Shown in pieces: positions 33,238-44,397 of a stretch of 64,000 bases of DNA. Origin of the DNA: Crambe crambe (lineage: Eukaryota; Porifera; Demospongiae; Poecilosclerida; Crambeidae). The notes under the pieces are model-generated. The model made no database searches. It was not told the origin of the DNA and saw nothing but the letters and a program-made list of their open reading frames with translations. The translations under genes and the position numbers were made by a program. The first letter of the stretch is position 1. Every line of letters begins with the position of its first letter. Where the stretch lies: assembly GCA_963924555.1 (NCBI GenBank), contig OZ004597.1, positions 1,488,001-1,552,000 on the forward strand, given 5' to 3'.

Positions 33238-35527
33238 CATAGATACTATACTCCGCCCCGGGATTGGAAACGAAGTCTGCGCATCCAAAATTTTCCATTA
33301 CAACAATACAAAACATGCGCGGACACTCCGTGTTGTATAGTAACGGTCGTCAACAAGCCGTAGCAACGGAGGTTTTTTCGTTATTATAAGGTGAGCAATA
33401 GAATCTATACGGTAAAAAGATGGTCAAACTTTAGTATCCATAGGTAACTTACTAATGCTATAAATTCAGTAGAGCAAAAGCAGTTTGGGATAGAGATATT
33501 CTCACTCCAAGAAATAAATATATGTACAGAACTTGTTGGGGTAAGAATGTCCATATAAGGAGCATTTGAGCATTATTTTTTCATGAATCTGCTGCAACTA
33601 GGATTGGGATATCGCTTGAGCTTGTTTATAACAAGTGTGCTACAATGATAGTCTAGTTTTACTCAGTTAGAGGTATGATAGGGTCTTAACTGGTCGGGGG
33701 AAGAACATCAGTACTATAATATTAAAAGAAAAGCTCCATCATGCAAATACTAAAGCTAGGACTAGATTATCGCTTGAGCAATATAAGATTTGGTGTACTC
33801 TTGTAATGATGCACTTTTGCTAATCTATAAATTATGACATTGATCAGCTATCTGTAAAGTAACACCACATTCATATAGCTATAGCTAGCTAACTACAACC
33901 ATGACTATAGCTGTGCATTGTGCATGGGATAATAAGCTATATAAGGCTAGCTATGTATTTATTTCTATCAGCCATGGGTGGAAGGAAGTTTCGCTTGAGT
34001 GCTCGAAGATCGTGCAGAAAGAAGCAGCAGCAGAGAGCGATCAATGGGCTTAGAGCATATTTCCCAACAACAAGCTGAATCCTGTGAATTGTATTGTGGA
34101 ATTTACCTATACTGTGGTATTAAGTGTTCCAGCTATTGAAACCAAAAATTGATTCCAGCAAAGTATGTACTGGAAATGCAGATACCAACCTCATCAAAAT
34201 GACATCATCAGTAAAAGAAAATTCAAGACCCCTTCCTAAAAGACCAAGACCACGGAAAGTGTCTAAAACGCCTCTTGGGTTATATTAGTATAGCATGTAG
34301 CTATAGCTTGATGCTGACATTATTCCACAAGTACATTATTATAACATCAATATTTAAGATGATTGGGGTGACACTCACTGGAACTAGATTCAGAAATTAG
34401 TTGTTTTCTTATTCCTTTTGATTTTTGCGTGGTTTTCTTATGTGTGGCCTTAAAGTTTTCTATCCACGAGGAGGCATAGGAAAATCCAAAAACTGGCTGA
34501 CCACCATATGCAGGAGGGCAACACTGCTCTCCTCTTGCCATTCCTCATTCAAGAGGGACCAAAAAAAGGCAACTTGATCGCTTTCTGCTATCTCCTTCAT
34601 AACCGCATCTGTCAGCTCCATATCTTTTCCCAGTCTGTTTCTCACCTCGTATTCTATCGCAACAAAAACATCAAATGTTTTATTGTTTACTAGGGTAAGA
34701 CCACCACGATCCACTAGGTCTACCCAGTCATGTGAGTCATCATCATCATCTTCTTCATCACCATCATCAGCCAGTAGATCACTGATGCACAAAATTATGT
34801 CCTTTTTCAATGGGTGAGTTGAAGTAGAAAGTTTCTTTTTCAACAGTCTTGGAATATATATCCAGCAACATATCGTAGAGCGTTTCTTTCATTGTAAGTT
34901 AATGATGGTGGTGGAGTGGAAGCTACAGTAGGTACAGGATGACAGATCTTTATCAGTTCCTTAAAAATGTGATGTCCAATAAAATTATACTGATAAAATA
35001 TTGTACAGGATTTGTTATTTGGTACTTATCACACACTCATATTTTGTGGTAAGATGACTATGTTTGCTCTCTGTTTTTATTTTGTTTTGTTCTTCTCCAT
35101 TCGATGCAGCTACCTAGCACCAGTGTTAGTCTGGCTTCAAATATTGAAACGACAGTTTCATTTTCGATGATATTAAAGCGAGATAGTTTTCAGCAATTTC
35201 ATATGAACTTTTTGTAGCTTCAGTATCTAATTTGAAAGAATCATCTGCTAGTATAAAGCATTGACAGCCTTCAGCAACAGATTTATTAGTAAACTTATTG
35301 TGATGGTTTATACTTGTAAGTAGTGTATTCAAACATGTAAGTACTGTAGCTTATCTTATCCTTCTAGCTCATCTAGTATGCTTGCTGTAAAACAAGAAGC
35401 CATTCTAAAGCCAGAGCTTTAGGTTATTGTCATAGCGACAAATTTTCGCGCGCAATTTCTCCTCCAACACGGAGTGTCCGCGGGAAATCTCCGGTTTCCA
35501 ATCCCGGGGCGGAGTATAGTATCTATG
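33238..35527. mobile_element. P-like DNA transposon B, 2.29 kb, degenerate
   Basis: The ends are 34-bp perfect inverted repeats (CATAGATACTATACTCCGCC, then CCGGGATTGGAAAC; 33238-33271 and 35494-35527). Flanks ATTAAGC at 33231-33237 and 35528-35534 give a 7-bp target duplication. A subterminal CGGACACTCCGTGTTG is also inverted (~33312 and ~35470). The ends share CATAGATA and GGGATTGGAAAC with transposon A. Inside are a decayed copy of the accessory gene and no recognisable transposase, so it depended on a partner such as A. Confidence 0.92.
34347..34843 (-). pseudogene. Decayed accessory gene of transposon B
   Basis: Homologous to the accessory protein of transposon A. Shared blocks are HPLKKDIILCISDLLADD, WVDLVDRGGLTLVNNKTF, ESDQVAFFWSLLNEEW, GFSYASSWIENFK and TQKSKGIRKQLISES. 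An aspartate/glutamate tract (DDGDEEDDDDDSHD) is extra. The frame breaks at a T5 run near 34480, between HMVVSQ and VFGFSY. The upstream part seen in A (SGYVARQLL) is missing or not in frame. Confidence 0.75.
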
Positions 35528-35544
35528 ATTAAGCGAATTGCCCA

Positions 35545-35637
35545 GGCAAAACACCCGTGACTTGCGGAGACTTGCGGAGACTTGCGCCAAAATTAATTTG
35601 CTTGCGGATGATGTAAATTGCACTTCTCGGCTTCCAT
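35545..35637 (+). repeat. 10-bp iterated array module, copy 3 (short), at the GH16 promoter
   Basis: AAACACCCGTGA, three units of CTTGCGGAGA, then TTTGCTTGCGGATGATGT and GCACTTCTCGGCTTCCATA. The right flank matches the complement of the left flank of copy 1, and the left flank matches that of copy 2. It ends 10 bp before the GH16 TATA box, 18 bp right of the transposon B insertion. Confidence 0.88.
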
Positions 35638-35646
35638 ATAATGGCC

Positions 35647-35654
35647 TATATAAA
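35647..35654 (+). promoter_or_regulatory. TATA box of the GH16 gene
   Basis: TATATAAA, 50 bp before the chosen start codon. It overlaps an in-frame upstream ATG (35641), which therefore probably lies outside the transcript. Confidence 0.65.
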
Positions 35655-35703
35655 CGACCTAAAAGCTACATATCAAGCCAGATCACTGCTACGACTTACG
35701 TAC

Positions 35704-36840
35704 ATGATGCCTCTCAATCAACTTCTCATCCTAGTTCTAGCTCTTGCCAGCTCTCAAGCTCAGTTGCAGCTTGTTCTGGAAGACAACTTTGACACGTTTA
35801 ACTTTAGCCTGTGGAGGCACCACTTGACTCTGAGTGGAGGAGGCAACTTTGAGTTTCAATATTATAACAATAATCGCACTAACAGTTATGTGCGTGATGG
35901 CATGCTCTACATAAAGCCAACCCTCTTGGAAGATGAAATTGGAACTGAAAATGTGGAAGGAAATGGTTACAGTCTCAACATCTGGGGGAGCACACCAGGT
36001 GATTACTGCACTGCTAACTTTTTTTACGGTTGTCGACGTGTTGCTGGATCAGGTGGAAACGTGCTTAATCCTATCAAATCAGCATCCTTGCGAACAGCTG
36101 ACAGCTTCTACTTTAAGTACGGTAAAGTGGAGGTGAGAGCTAAGCTGCCAAAAGGGGATTGGTTGTGGCCTGCTATTTGGCTTCTCCCTCGTTGGAATAT
36201 CTACGGCACCTGGCCAGCGAGTGGGGAAATTGACATCATGGAAGCACGGGGAAACCCTGCTGATTATACTCCAGGAGGGAGGAACACATACGGCTCCACA
36301 CTCCACTGGGGTCCTGTATGGACTCAAAACTCTTTCCTGAAGACCCACCAGGTTAGAATGTCAGAGACAGACCTCTCAGATGATTTCCACGTCTATGGAT
36401 TCATCTGGAATGAGACGTACATTGGCACATATTTCGATACCGAGGATCAAATGGTACTCAGCCATAATATCAACCAAAGCTTTTGGGAGCTCGGAGGATG
36501 GGGAAACGATTGGAACAATCCTTGGCAATATGGAAATAGGAATGCACCCTTTGACAGTGAGTTTTTCCTGATCATCAACCTAGCTGTGGGAGGTACCACT
36601 GGCTTTTTCCCCGACGGGTATGGAAAGCCATGGAATAACACAAGCCCCCATTCTGTCAATGAGTTCTGGTCAGCCAGGGACGAGTGGTACCCCACATGGA
36701 CCCAGCCCATGATCGTGGATTATGTTCGAGTCTGGAATGAAAACTGCAACAATGGGCAATCCAGCAGTACCACCACTACAGGAACTGCCATCATAGCCAT
36801 AACACTGGCCAGCTATTTGAGTATAATTTTACTTATGTGA
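35704..36840 (+). CDS. GH16 beta-1,3-glucanase / glucan-binding family protein, likely GPI-anchored
   Basis: Intronless, 378 aa from the ATG at 35704 (an earlier in-frame ATG at 35641 falls at the TATA box). A signal peptide (PLNQLLILVLALASSQAQ) is followed by a laminarinase-like fold: LEDNFDTFNFSLWRH, FKYGKVEVRAKLPKGDW, WPAIWLLP, then the catalytic motif SGEIDIMEARG with both glutamates (nucleophile and acid/base) and the middle aspartate, FHVYGFIWNE, FFLIINLAVGG and a final MIVDYVRVW strand. Since the catalytic glutamates are kept, it is probably an active endo-beta-1,3-glucanase rather than a pure recognition protein. The C-terminus is a Ser/Thr spacer, then a hydrophobic tail (AIIAITLASYLSIILLM) typical of GPI attachment. 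Likely role: digestion or recognition of microbial or algal beta-glucan at the cell surface. Confidence 0.93.
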   Translation: MMPLNQLLILVLALASSQAQLQLVLEDNFDTFNFSLWRHHLTLSGGGNFEFQYYNNNRTNSYVRDGMLYIKPTLLEDEIGTENVEGNGYSLNIWGSTPGDYCTANFFYGCRRVAGSGGNVLNPIKSASLRTADSFYFKYGKVEVRAKLPKGDWLWPAIWLLPRWNIYGTWPASGEIDIMEARGNPADYTPGGRNTYGSTLHWGPVWTQNSFLKTHQVRMSETDLSDDFHVYGFIWNETYIGTYFDTEDQMVLSHNINQSFWELGGWGNDWNNPWQYGNRNAPFDSEFFLIINLAVGGTTGFFPDGYGKPWNNTSPHSVNEFWSARDEWYPTWTQPMIVDYVRVWNENCNNGQSSSTTTTGTAIIAITLASYLSIILLM

Positions 36841-37279
36841 ACATAACTGCATTTTCTTCATATATAGCTAGGTGAGTCCTTTTTGACTTTAATATAGATG
36901 CTCACTTTACTGATTTAGCCACTTCATGCTATGCTTTTCTTCTTTTGCTATTGCTAGTCAAGACTTAACTGCTTGCTTTGTGTTTTACAATCCCCCCAAC
37001 CCCATCTAGCTGAAGTTCAGTTTCTATTTTTTTTTATACTTTAGGAAATCAGTACGATCATGTTACTAGTATGATGAGTGTTCTGTAGACAAAGCAATAA
37101 CCTTATCACTATTTGGGACATTATTGCCAGGAATGTAACTATTGGGCATTATCATTAGCTATGGTTCTTAGGGGAATGGTATTCCAGGGTTCTACGTCAT
37201 TATAAAAAAATATCACACTATGTGCAGCCACAGCCTGTCCTGTTTTAGCCACTATACCCTGATACAGACAAGATAGATT
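36841..37279. other. 3' flank of the GH16 gene
   Basis: No gene recognised; AT-rich sequence before the foldback repeat. Confidence 0.6.
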
Positions 37280-38800
37280 TGGGTGTCTAGATTCAGTGGA
37301 TTGGGAATGGGATGGTGGAATAGGATGGAATACTGGAATGGAATACTGGAATCTAAGATTTAACTATTTTATGGTTTAAAACACATGTGCTGAGGCTTCC
37401 ATATTCCATAGGTCTCTAGCTTGCATGGGGTACTGTATCTGTGATTGCTGGCAACACCTGATGCTTCAATGTGATGAGGTGGAAGTACATGTGGCAGCTC
37501 AGCCTACAGGCAGACATGAATGTTCCCAGTGATAAGCATAAGCATGAAGAATTGGCCCTCACAGAGGGTTGGAGTGCATAAGAGGAGATGTGATCAAATG
37601 AGCAGTGTAGCTATTAAATCATATTCTGACCACCTGTTCCTACTACACTTCCCTGAGGGTTCCTGCAGGGGGAGAGTAAAACGTTCCTACACTAGTAACA
37701 GTAAACATCCTCAGGCAATTGTTGATAATGTGACTACTAGTGGTCAGCAGAATAAGCTAGCTAGCTAGCTAGTTGTAAAAACTATGGTACACCAAATTGT
37801 CATATGTTCACACAAAATGGCATTTTGGTGTGAACATTGCGACAATTTGGTGTGCCTTGCACACTTTAGTTTTTACAGTAGCCATGTGTACTCACATGAT
37901 CATATCTCCTCTTGTACATTCCAACCCTCTTTGAGAGCAATTTTTTCATGCTTATGTTTATCACTGGGAACATTCATGTCTGCCACATAGTGTTTACAAT
38001 TTCATGTTCATTGTGTACGGCTTACTTATGGGGATGAGAAACTTGTAATCAACCAATAGTGGCCTTATTGTTGATAGAGAGCTATGGAATATGGAAGCCA
38101 AGGAGTGTGTGTTTAAATCATAAAAATAGCTATAGTAAATCTTGGATTCCAGTATTCCATTCCAGTATTCCATTCCAGTATTCCATAGGGATTTTTGCTG
38201 AGTAACATATCTACATATCACTTGAATGTAGCTAGTAGGCCCGTGGAACAGTGGAATGGAAAACAGTGCACAAGAGGAGACGTGATCATGTTGATTACCT
38301 GTTACTACTACTATGGATGTTTGCTGAGTAACATATCTACATATCACTTGATCACGTCTCCTCTTGTGTACTCCAATCTTCTGCAAAAGCAATTTTTTTT
38401 TCATGATTATGTTTAACACAAAGCTGCTACATCCACCTTTAACTGCATCACACTGATGCATGCTATAGATTCCTGCATCTGAATTGGTACAATTGTTGCA
38501 TAGATTTAATACCCATGCAATACATATAGAAGTCGGGACGTGTGTTAATAATCTAAATCTTAGATTCCAGTATATTCCCATTCCATCAATCCTGAATAAT
38601 GTGCTGGATGATCTTGATAAGGTATGCCCTCTGAAGCACCATTCCAGTATTCCATTCCACTATTCCATTCCACTAGTCCATTCCACTGAATCAAGACACC
38701 CCCTTCTGGTGGCTGGATGAGTTTAATTTCATATAGGCAGTATTCCAGTCCAGTATTCCATTCCAGTATTCCATTCCACTGTTCCCAATCCACCAGAGAG
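37280..38800. mobile_element. Foldback repeat complex with GGAATACT iterations
   Basis: Long inverted repeats. 37511-37597 (ATGAATGTTCCCAGTGATAA to AGGAGATGTGATCA) pairs with 37896-37982. An outer pair near 37350-37420 and 38080-38150 contains GAGGCTTCCATATTCCATAG and its complement. The tips are iterations of GGAATACTGGAAT and its complement (37315-37350, 38150-38190, 38640-38780). A separate small hairpin (37776-37882, ends TTGTAAAAACTA and TAGTTTTTACAG) sits in the loop. A second partial unit extends to 38800. No coding capacity; a foldback-type mobile repeat. Confidence 0.8.
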
Positions 38801-38993
38801 AGAAGTAAAAGTGTGCATATGGAACAAGTATATATGACAGCACAACTGAGGACCTGCACTAGCTAGCCAATGATATAGAAAAAGTAACTCCCAGATAACA
38901 TACACAGCTCAACACTGACAGACACTTACACCTACACACAATACTAAGAGTAAGAGTTTAAGTACATACTGTTCGGCATAACTTCATGGCTGA

Positions 38994-41900
38994 CTAGCTA
39001 ACTAATTCCCGGATTTCACCTAATTCAAGGTACCCAGCAACTTCTTGCAGTTGTGAGCCAATTTCATGTACCAGATCTTCAAAGGAGGGTCTTTTTTCAG
39101 GAACTTCATTCCAGCATCGAATCAACAGATCATACCTGGAGACAAGAAAGTAATAACTATAACTCACTAGCTAGCCTAGCTGGGGGAAAAATTTGAAACT
39201 GTAGTGATCACTCCTGAAATAATTATTATATTTACACATGATGCGTGCAGCTGGCATTGCTTGGCCTCGGCAGTCTTTCCCCACTTTTGAGGAACTCAAC
39301 CAGAGCCAGGGGGTGAAGGCCTGGGTAGGGGGTGTGGCCAAGACTGAACACCTCCCAGCAAGTCACTCCGAATGACCACTGAGCATTAATCAGCAAACTG
39401 TCAAAATGCTTCATTTGATTGAGATAGATAGCCACTTACAACATCTGTTTTCTCAGAGAAGACCTCATCAAGAAGGCTTTCCAAAGCCATCCACTTGATG
39501 GGAAGTTTCACTGATGATGAGTCTTCTTCCCCCTTTTCCTGTCTGAAGTAATTCCTGCAATACATATCTTCCATGAGACCGAAATCTCCAACCTTGATGA
39601 TGAAACGGTCATCTATCCTGCATTAGTGTACAAAGGATAGCTTAGCTTTCAACAGTAGCATAATATTATTAGTTCTCAGTTGTACATGCAATTCCGAGCA
39701 GCCAAGTCTCTATGGACAAATCTCTGTGCTGATAGGTATCTCATCCCCTTGGCAATCTGGATGCAGATTGAAAGCAGCTTTTTCTGAGCATCCTGAATCT
39801 TGGTGAATAAGGTTCCACATACTTCAACAGTATTATTAACTAGCTTCTCTACAGCTTACTGCCATTTCACTTGAAGCTTCTTCGGCAATGGTAAGGTGAG
39901 GTCTCTTCTTCTTCAAGTAAGTCAGAAGACTGCCATTAGCCATGAAGGGCATGACAATGTAAGGAGCTGCTCCAGCATCAATGCACACTCCTATCAAACT
40001 CATCACATTGGGATGGTTAAACCATTGCATCCTTTCACTCTCAGTCATCAGGTCTTTCAAGTGATTTTTTGTAATGAAATCTACACTTGCACAAAGAAGA
40101 AAAAAAAGATGAAAGGGCTTGTATTTTGGATATGGGATTTACTTTTCATAGTCTTTACAGCCACAACTTCAGCTGTGGTTCTTCCCTGCCAGCCTGTGAG
40201 GTGACTTCGATAGACTAGTCCAAACTCTCCTTCGAAACCAATGATGCAATAAATGTTTATAACTTTGCAAGTCTAATCCCTCAATATAAATAACGCCATA
40301 AGAAAAGATACCCTTGGACACCTTTGGATACCATTATGGCTTTCAGGATTTTATATGCACTACACACATACATAGCTAGATCCATTTGCTCTGGTGAATA
40401 GTACACTATAAGAGTGTCTCATTAGAACAGTATGCAGCTGCTAAGTGCATACCTTGTCCTATTAAATTGATTAGCTGAATGTGTCGACTTGGTATCAGCA
40501 AGTTGGAGACAGAAAAACTCTTAAACAATGAAGCCTTATCCTGTTCCCCTTGGCCTAGTAAGGTCGATTCCACTGCTCCCATGTTGGACCTGAAAGGGTA
40601 TAGGGCCCATCACGGCGACAATAACAATTTGCTCAAGAATGCACTCAGAGCATTAGCTAACAATTTGCTCAAGAATGTACTTGGTGCATTAGCTAAGTGC
40701 ACTGACTCCTGTACACTTGTAACTTGCCAAGCTTTGTGTGGATAATTAGACTGAGTATGTCTGTAGACATCCCCCAAAGTGCTGGGTTTGATGTAGGAGA
40801 GATACTTGCCGAGCTTCTTTGGGTCTTGCTTGGAACCTCGGAAGTAGCACCCAACCACAAAGCACACTGAAAGGGTTTTAGCTAGTATCATTTTTATATT
40901 CAACTTGGACATTTGTGGTACTATATAGAAGCAGATCCAGCTGCATGTATTAATTTTATGTATTGAGCCTCTCTGATATCATGGGTATGTATTATTATTA
41001 ATGGGAGGAAACTTACATATTATCAAGACAATGGCCATCACGACAATCACTGTCACCAAAATTCCTGCTATTACTGGAGCAGATAGCCCTCTAGGTCTTT
41101 GTGGTGCTGGAAGCATTAATAAAAACAATCTGGAATGAGTTTATTTTATACATTTGATGATAATCTGAAGGCGAGGGCTCCTCTCCCTAAAATATTTACG
41201 GTTACGTGGGTAGTGTTTCTTTAACTACTTCTCTGTTATGACTAGCATATTTAAGGTTTCAATAGTTATACACCATCTAGCATGAAATGTTCATGGGGTA
41301 AGTTAAACTTTATGGATGTCATGCACAAATCAAGGGACTATTATGGTTCACACTAGAAGATCAGTAGCTATCAGCATAATTTCAACCATGCAGGCCTTGC
41401 TTATGATATGAGCATTCTGCCATTACCTGTCACATCCAGTTCTGGCGAATCTTTGACATAGATGGTGATGTTCAGAGTATCTTGTTTGCTGAAATACTCA
41501 GGGTCTATGGCCAAGATTTCTAGCCAGTGTACATCTTGCACCTCATAGTCCAGCATTCTTCTGTTGAGTGTAAGGAGTCCAGACTCTAGATCAATGTGGA
41601 AAAACTCCTGTGTTCCTAGTGGAGATCTGAGAGAGATCAGGTAATGGATTTGATCGTTTGGAGAGATGTCTCTATCAACTGCTCGTACTGTTAAAATGCT
41701 GCTACCAAGAGGAGTATTTTCAGCCACTGAAATATTCAAATGATTGGGATTAAAAACAGGGTCATTATCATTTTGGTCAGTTATTTCAATATTCAAATCA
41801 AGAAGCTGCTCCAGACCAAGCGTGTTTAAGGCCTGAACAGTGAGAGTAATCTGACTGTAATTAGTGCCACTCAGAGCAGGGTCCTCCCTATCTAACTCTC

Positions 41901-43845
41901 TAGTGGTGAAGAGTTGTCCCGTTATGTTGTTAAAGTCAAACCAGGTTTGTGCTGCAGCAGGATTCACACTTAGGATCTGGTATCTGGAGTCAGAGTCAAC
42001 AGTTATGGCACCAACGAGTGTCAGAGGTTGAAGTTTTTCACTGATGCTGAAATAGTAAGAATTATTAGTGGGATGACTAATGAATGGAGTAGTGTCAGTA
42101 CTACTTTCTTCCTCGATAACTACCACTGTTATATTAATCTCTGTGGACAGCTTGTACCCATCACTGCAGCTGATTGTCAACGAGTAGTTACTCACATTTT
42201 CATCGCTGTCTAGAGATGTCATCAAGAAGATCTCTCCTGTTCTTTCATGAACCGCAAACTTGTTCATTTCATTTCCTGCTTCAATTCTGAATCGCAGCTG
42301 ATCAGTAGGAGTGTCTTTGTCGGTAGCATTGATTCTCATCACACTGTAGTTTTGAGGTGCTCTACTTCCAACAAAGGCCATGAATCCATTATGCCTGCCA
42401 AAGCTACACCTTTGATCATTCACATCACTGACTAGAACACTTACATTCATTATTCCTATTTGCCTGCCATCGAAGGCCATAACCATCATGTCGTATCTGG
42501 GTACCTTTTCATAGTCAAGTGGTGTTTTTAGTGTCACATGACCAGAAGTGGTATTGACTTGAAAGGGGAAATTGTCTAGCATCAGGGAGTACTTAAAAGC
42601 ATAGGAAATTTCAGTGTTGTTATCTGTGGTGGCATTAAGCACGAATACTGTTGTGTTAATCTCTTGGTCTTCTGGGATCTCCACAATTGCTAATAACTGA
42701 GGGGAGAACATCAGTTCCTGATCATCGATGCTAACTGGTATGTGCACTACAGCAATGGGAACATCTTCGACAATGGGAACATCTTCGATGGTCACAATGA
42801 CCACAGCAGTGCTTCTCATTTGGCACCTGTCCACTGCAGCAATGCTAACCTCATACTTTACAACTGTTTCTCTGTCTACTCTTTTGTTAATTCTCAAATC
42901 ACCACTCACACTATCAAGATCAAATGGAGATTCATTCAGAGGCCACGATTCACAAATATTGATGGTTTTATGTCGATGGACACACAACTCTGTGACTCTA
43001 TACGTTATCATGCCTCCATCTGAGTAGTCTGCATCTGTAGCAGAGATGCCTGAAAGAACAAGATATCCAATGGGGGCATTTGCTTTGATGCTGGCTAGGT
43101 ATTGTGGGACAGGGAAATATGGGGCGTTATCACATATATTGTTAACAGTGATGTTGACTTTAAGAGTAGCCGACCGTGGGTTGGAGATGCCTTCTGAAGC
43201 TGTAACATTCACAATGTAATTAGACCTCACTTCAGCATCAAGTGTGCCATTCTGCACCAGTCGCACATCTGCGATGACTCCTTTTTCTCTCCTCACATCT
43301 AACATAAACAGACCTTTGAAGGTGGAGGAAAGAGTGTAGCTTTGTACTGAGTTGGCTCCTTCATCATTGTCTGTGGCAAGGGGAAGATATGCAGAATTGA
43401 TTGCTCCTTCTGGGAAAGTAATTCGAAAGAATCCATTTTCATAGTTTTGGAAGACTGGGACTTTGTTATTCACATCCATAATCCTCAAACTTATTCTCAC
43501 TTCGTCAATAATACCAACCGTGTAATTGACTCTGAAGATAACAGGTGAGGAGACGCTTCCTAGTTGAAATGCTATGTCATCTCTGCTGATATTGTGTCGC
43601 GTCCTGATCATTCCACCAGGTTCAATGCTGAAGTATTTTTTGAATATTCCAACCTCTACATCACTGCCACCAATCCTGTATGTAATGACCACTCTATTAT
43701 TGTACTCACTCTGAAGATTTAACAGCACAGTGCCAACTGGTATGCCTTCTGTTCTTGCTATATCCAACATCCTTCCAGATGTAACAGCAGAGTTCTGCAG
43801 GAGAAATACTGCAAATATGAGCTCAGAAAGAAAGCCTTTTCTCAT
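38994..43845 (-). CDS. Cadherin-repeat receptor tyrosine kinase
   Basis: The first exon (43845-41427, 806 codons) holds a signal peptide (~1-24) and about seven cadherin repeats, with calcium-site motifs such as [29 protein letters not shown] and DREDP. Exon 2 (41106-41017) supplies a transmembrane segment ([20 protein letters not shown]). Downstream exons give a tyrosine kinase: [75 protein letters not shown] and [25 protein letters not shown] and PIKWMALES mark a receptor tyrosine kinase, and all catalytic residues are kept. The exons between the membrane segment and the glycine loop (40866-40450) are only partly resolved. Likely an adhesion- or ligand-sensing receptor at the plasma membrane. 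It is not a RET orthologue as far as the repeats show. Confidence 0.88.
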
Positions 43846-44397
43846 CTTGTGCCTCTATGCTGCTTCACAATAATTAAACAAGAAGTAGTGGGTCAGTCAA
43901 TTTATGTCTCTGGTGAGAACTATTTTGACTTCCAAATAGAATAATCAGGTAGTAAACTGATACCCTGTTTCCTGCAGGTCATCATTGCTCGCTGGGAAAT
44001 CAAGGAAATAAGTAACCAATCAGAACCCATAATGCTGTCTAGATGATAATTATATAAAAGGGTGTTGCTACGAAAATAGTAAATGTTTTTAGACACACTT
44101 GGTATGATTATGATCACATCACACCATGATATTGTCTAGATTCACACAATAGAAGTGCAAAGTCAGCATGCAATTATCAAATTTATAGCTAGCAAAGATT
44201 AATTAAATGTTACAGTAGCTAGCCAAATGAGTGTCAAATGTGTAAAGTGATAGTGTTCCTGCTATATATATATATATGCATGCATTGAAATCAAAATAAA
44301 TTTTTGAAAGTTGACTGTTTTGGTTTTTGAAATGAGGCTATAAAAAATTGGCCTATGATGAGCAAGAGGTTGGAGAGTGCCATAATAAATACAATAA
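43846..44397. other. Interval: RTK 5' flank and IFT88 3' flank
   Basis: No gene recognised. It holds a short (TA)n at ~44265-44275. The RTK and IFT88 genes are in tandem on the minus strand. Confidence 0.6.

Noticed and set aside
35641..35703. Upstream in-frame ATG of the GH16 gene
   Set aside because: It overlaps the TATA box, and the ATG at 35704 leads a proper signal peptide.
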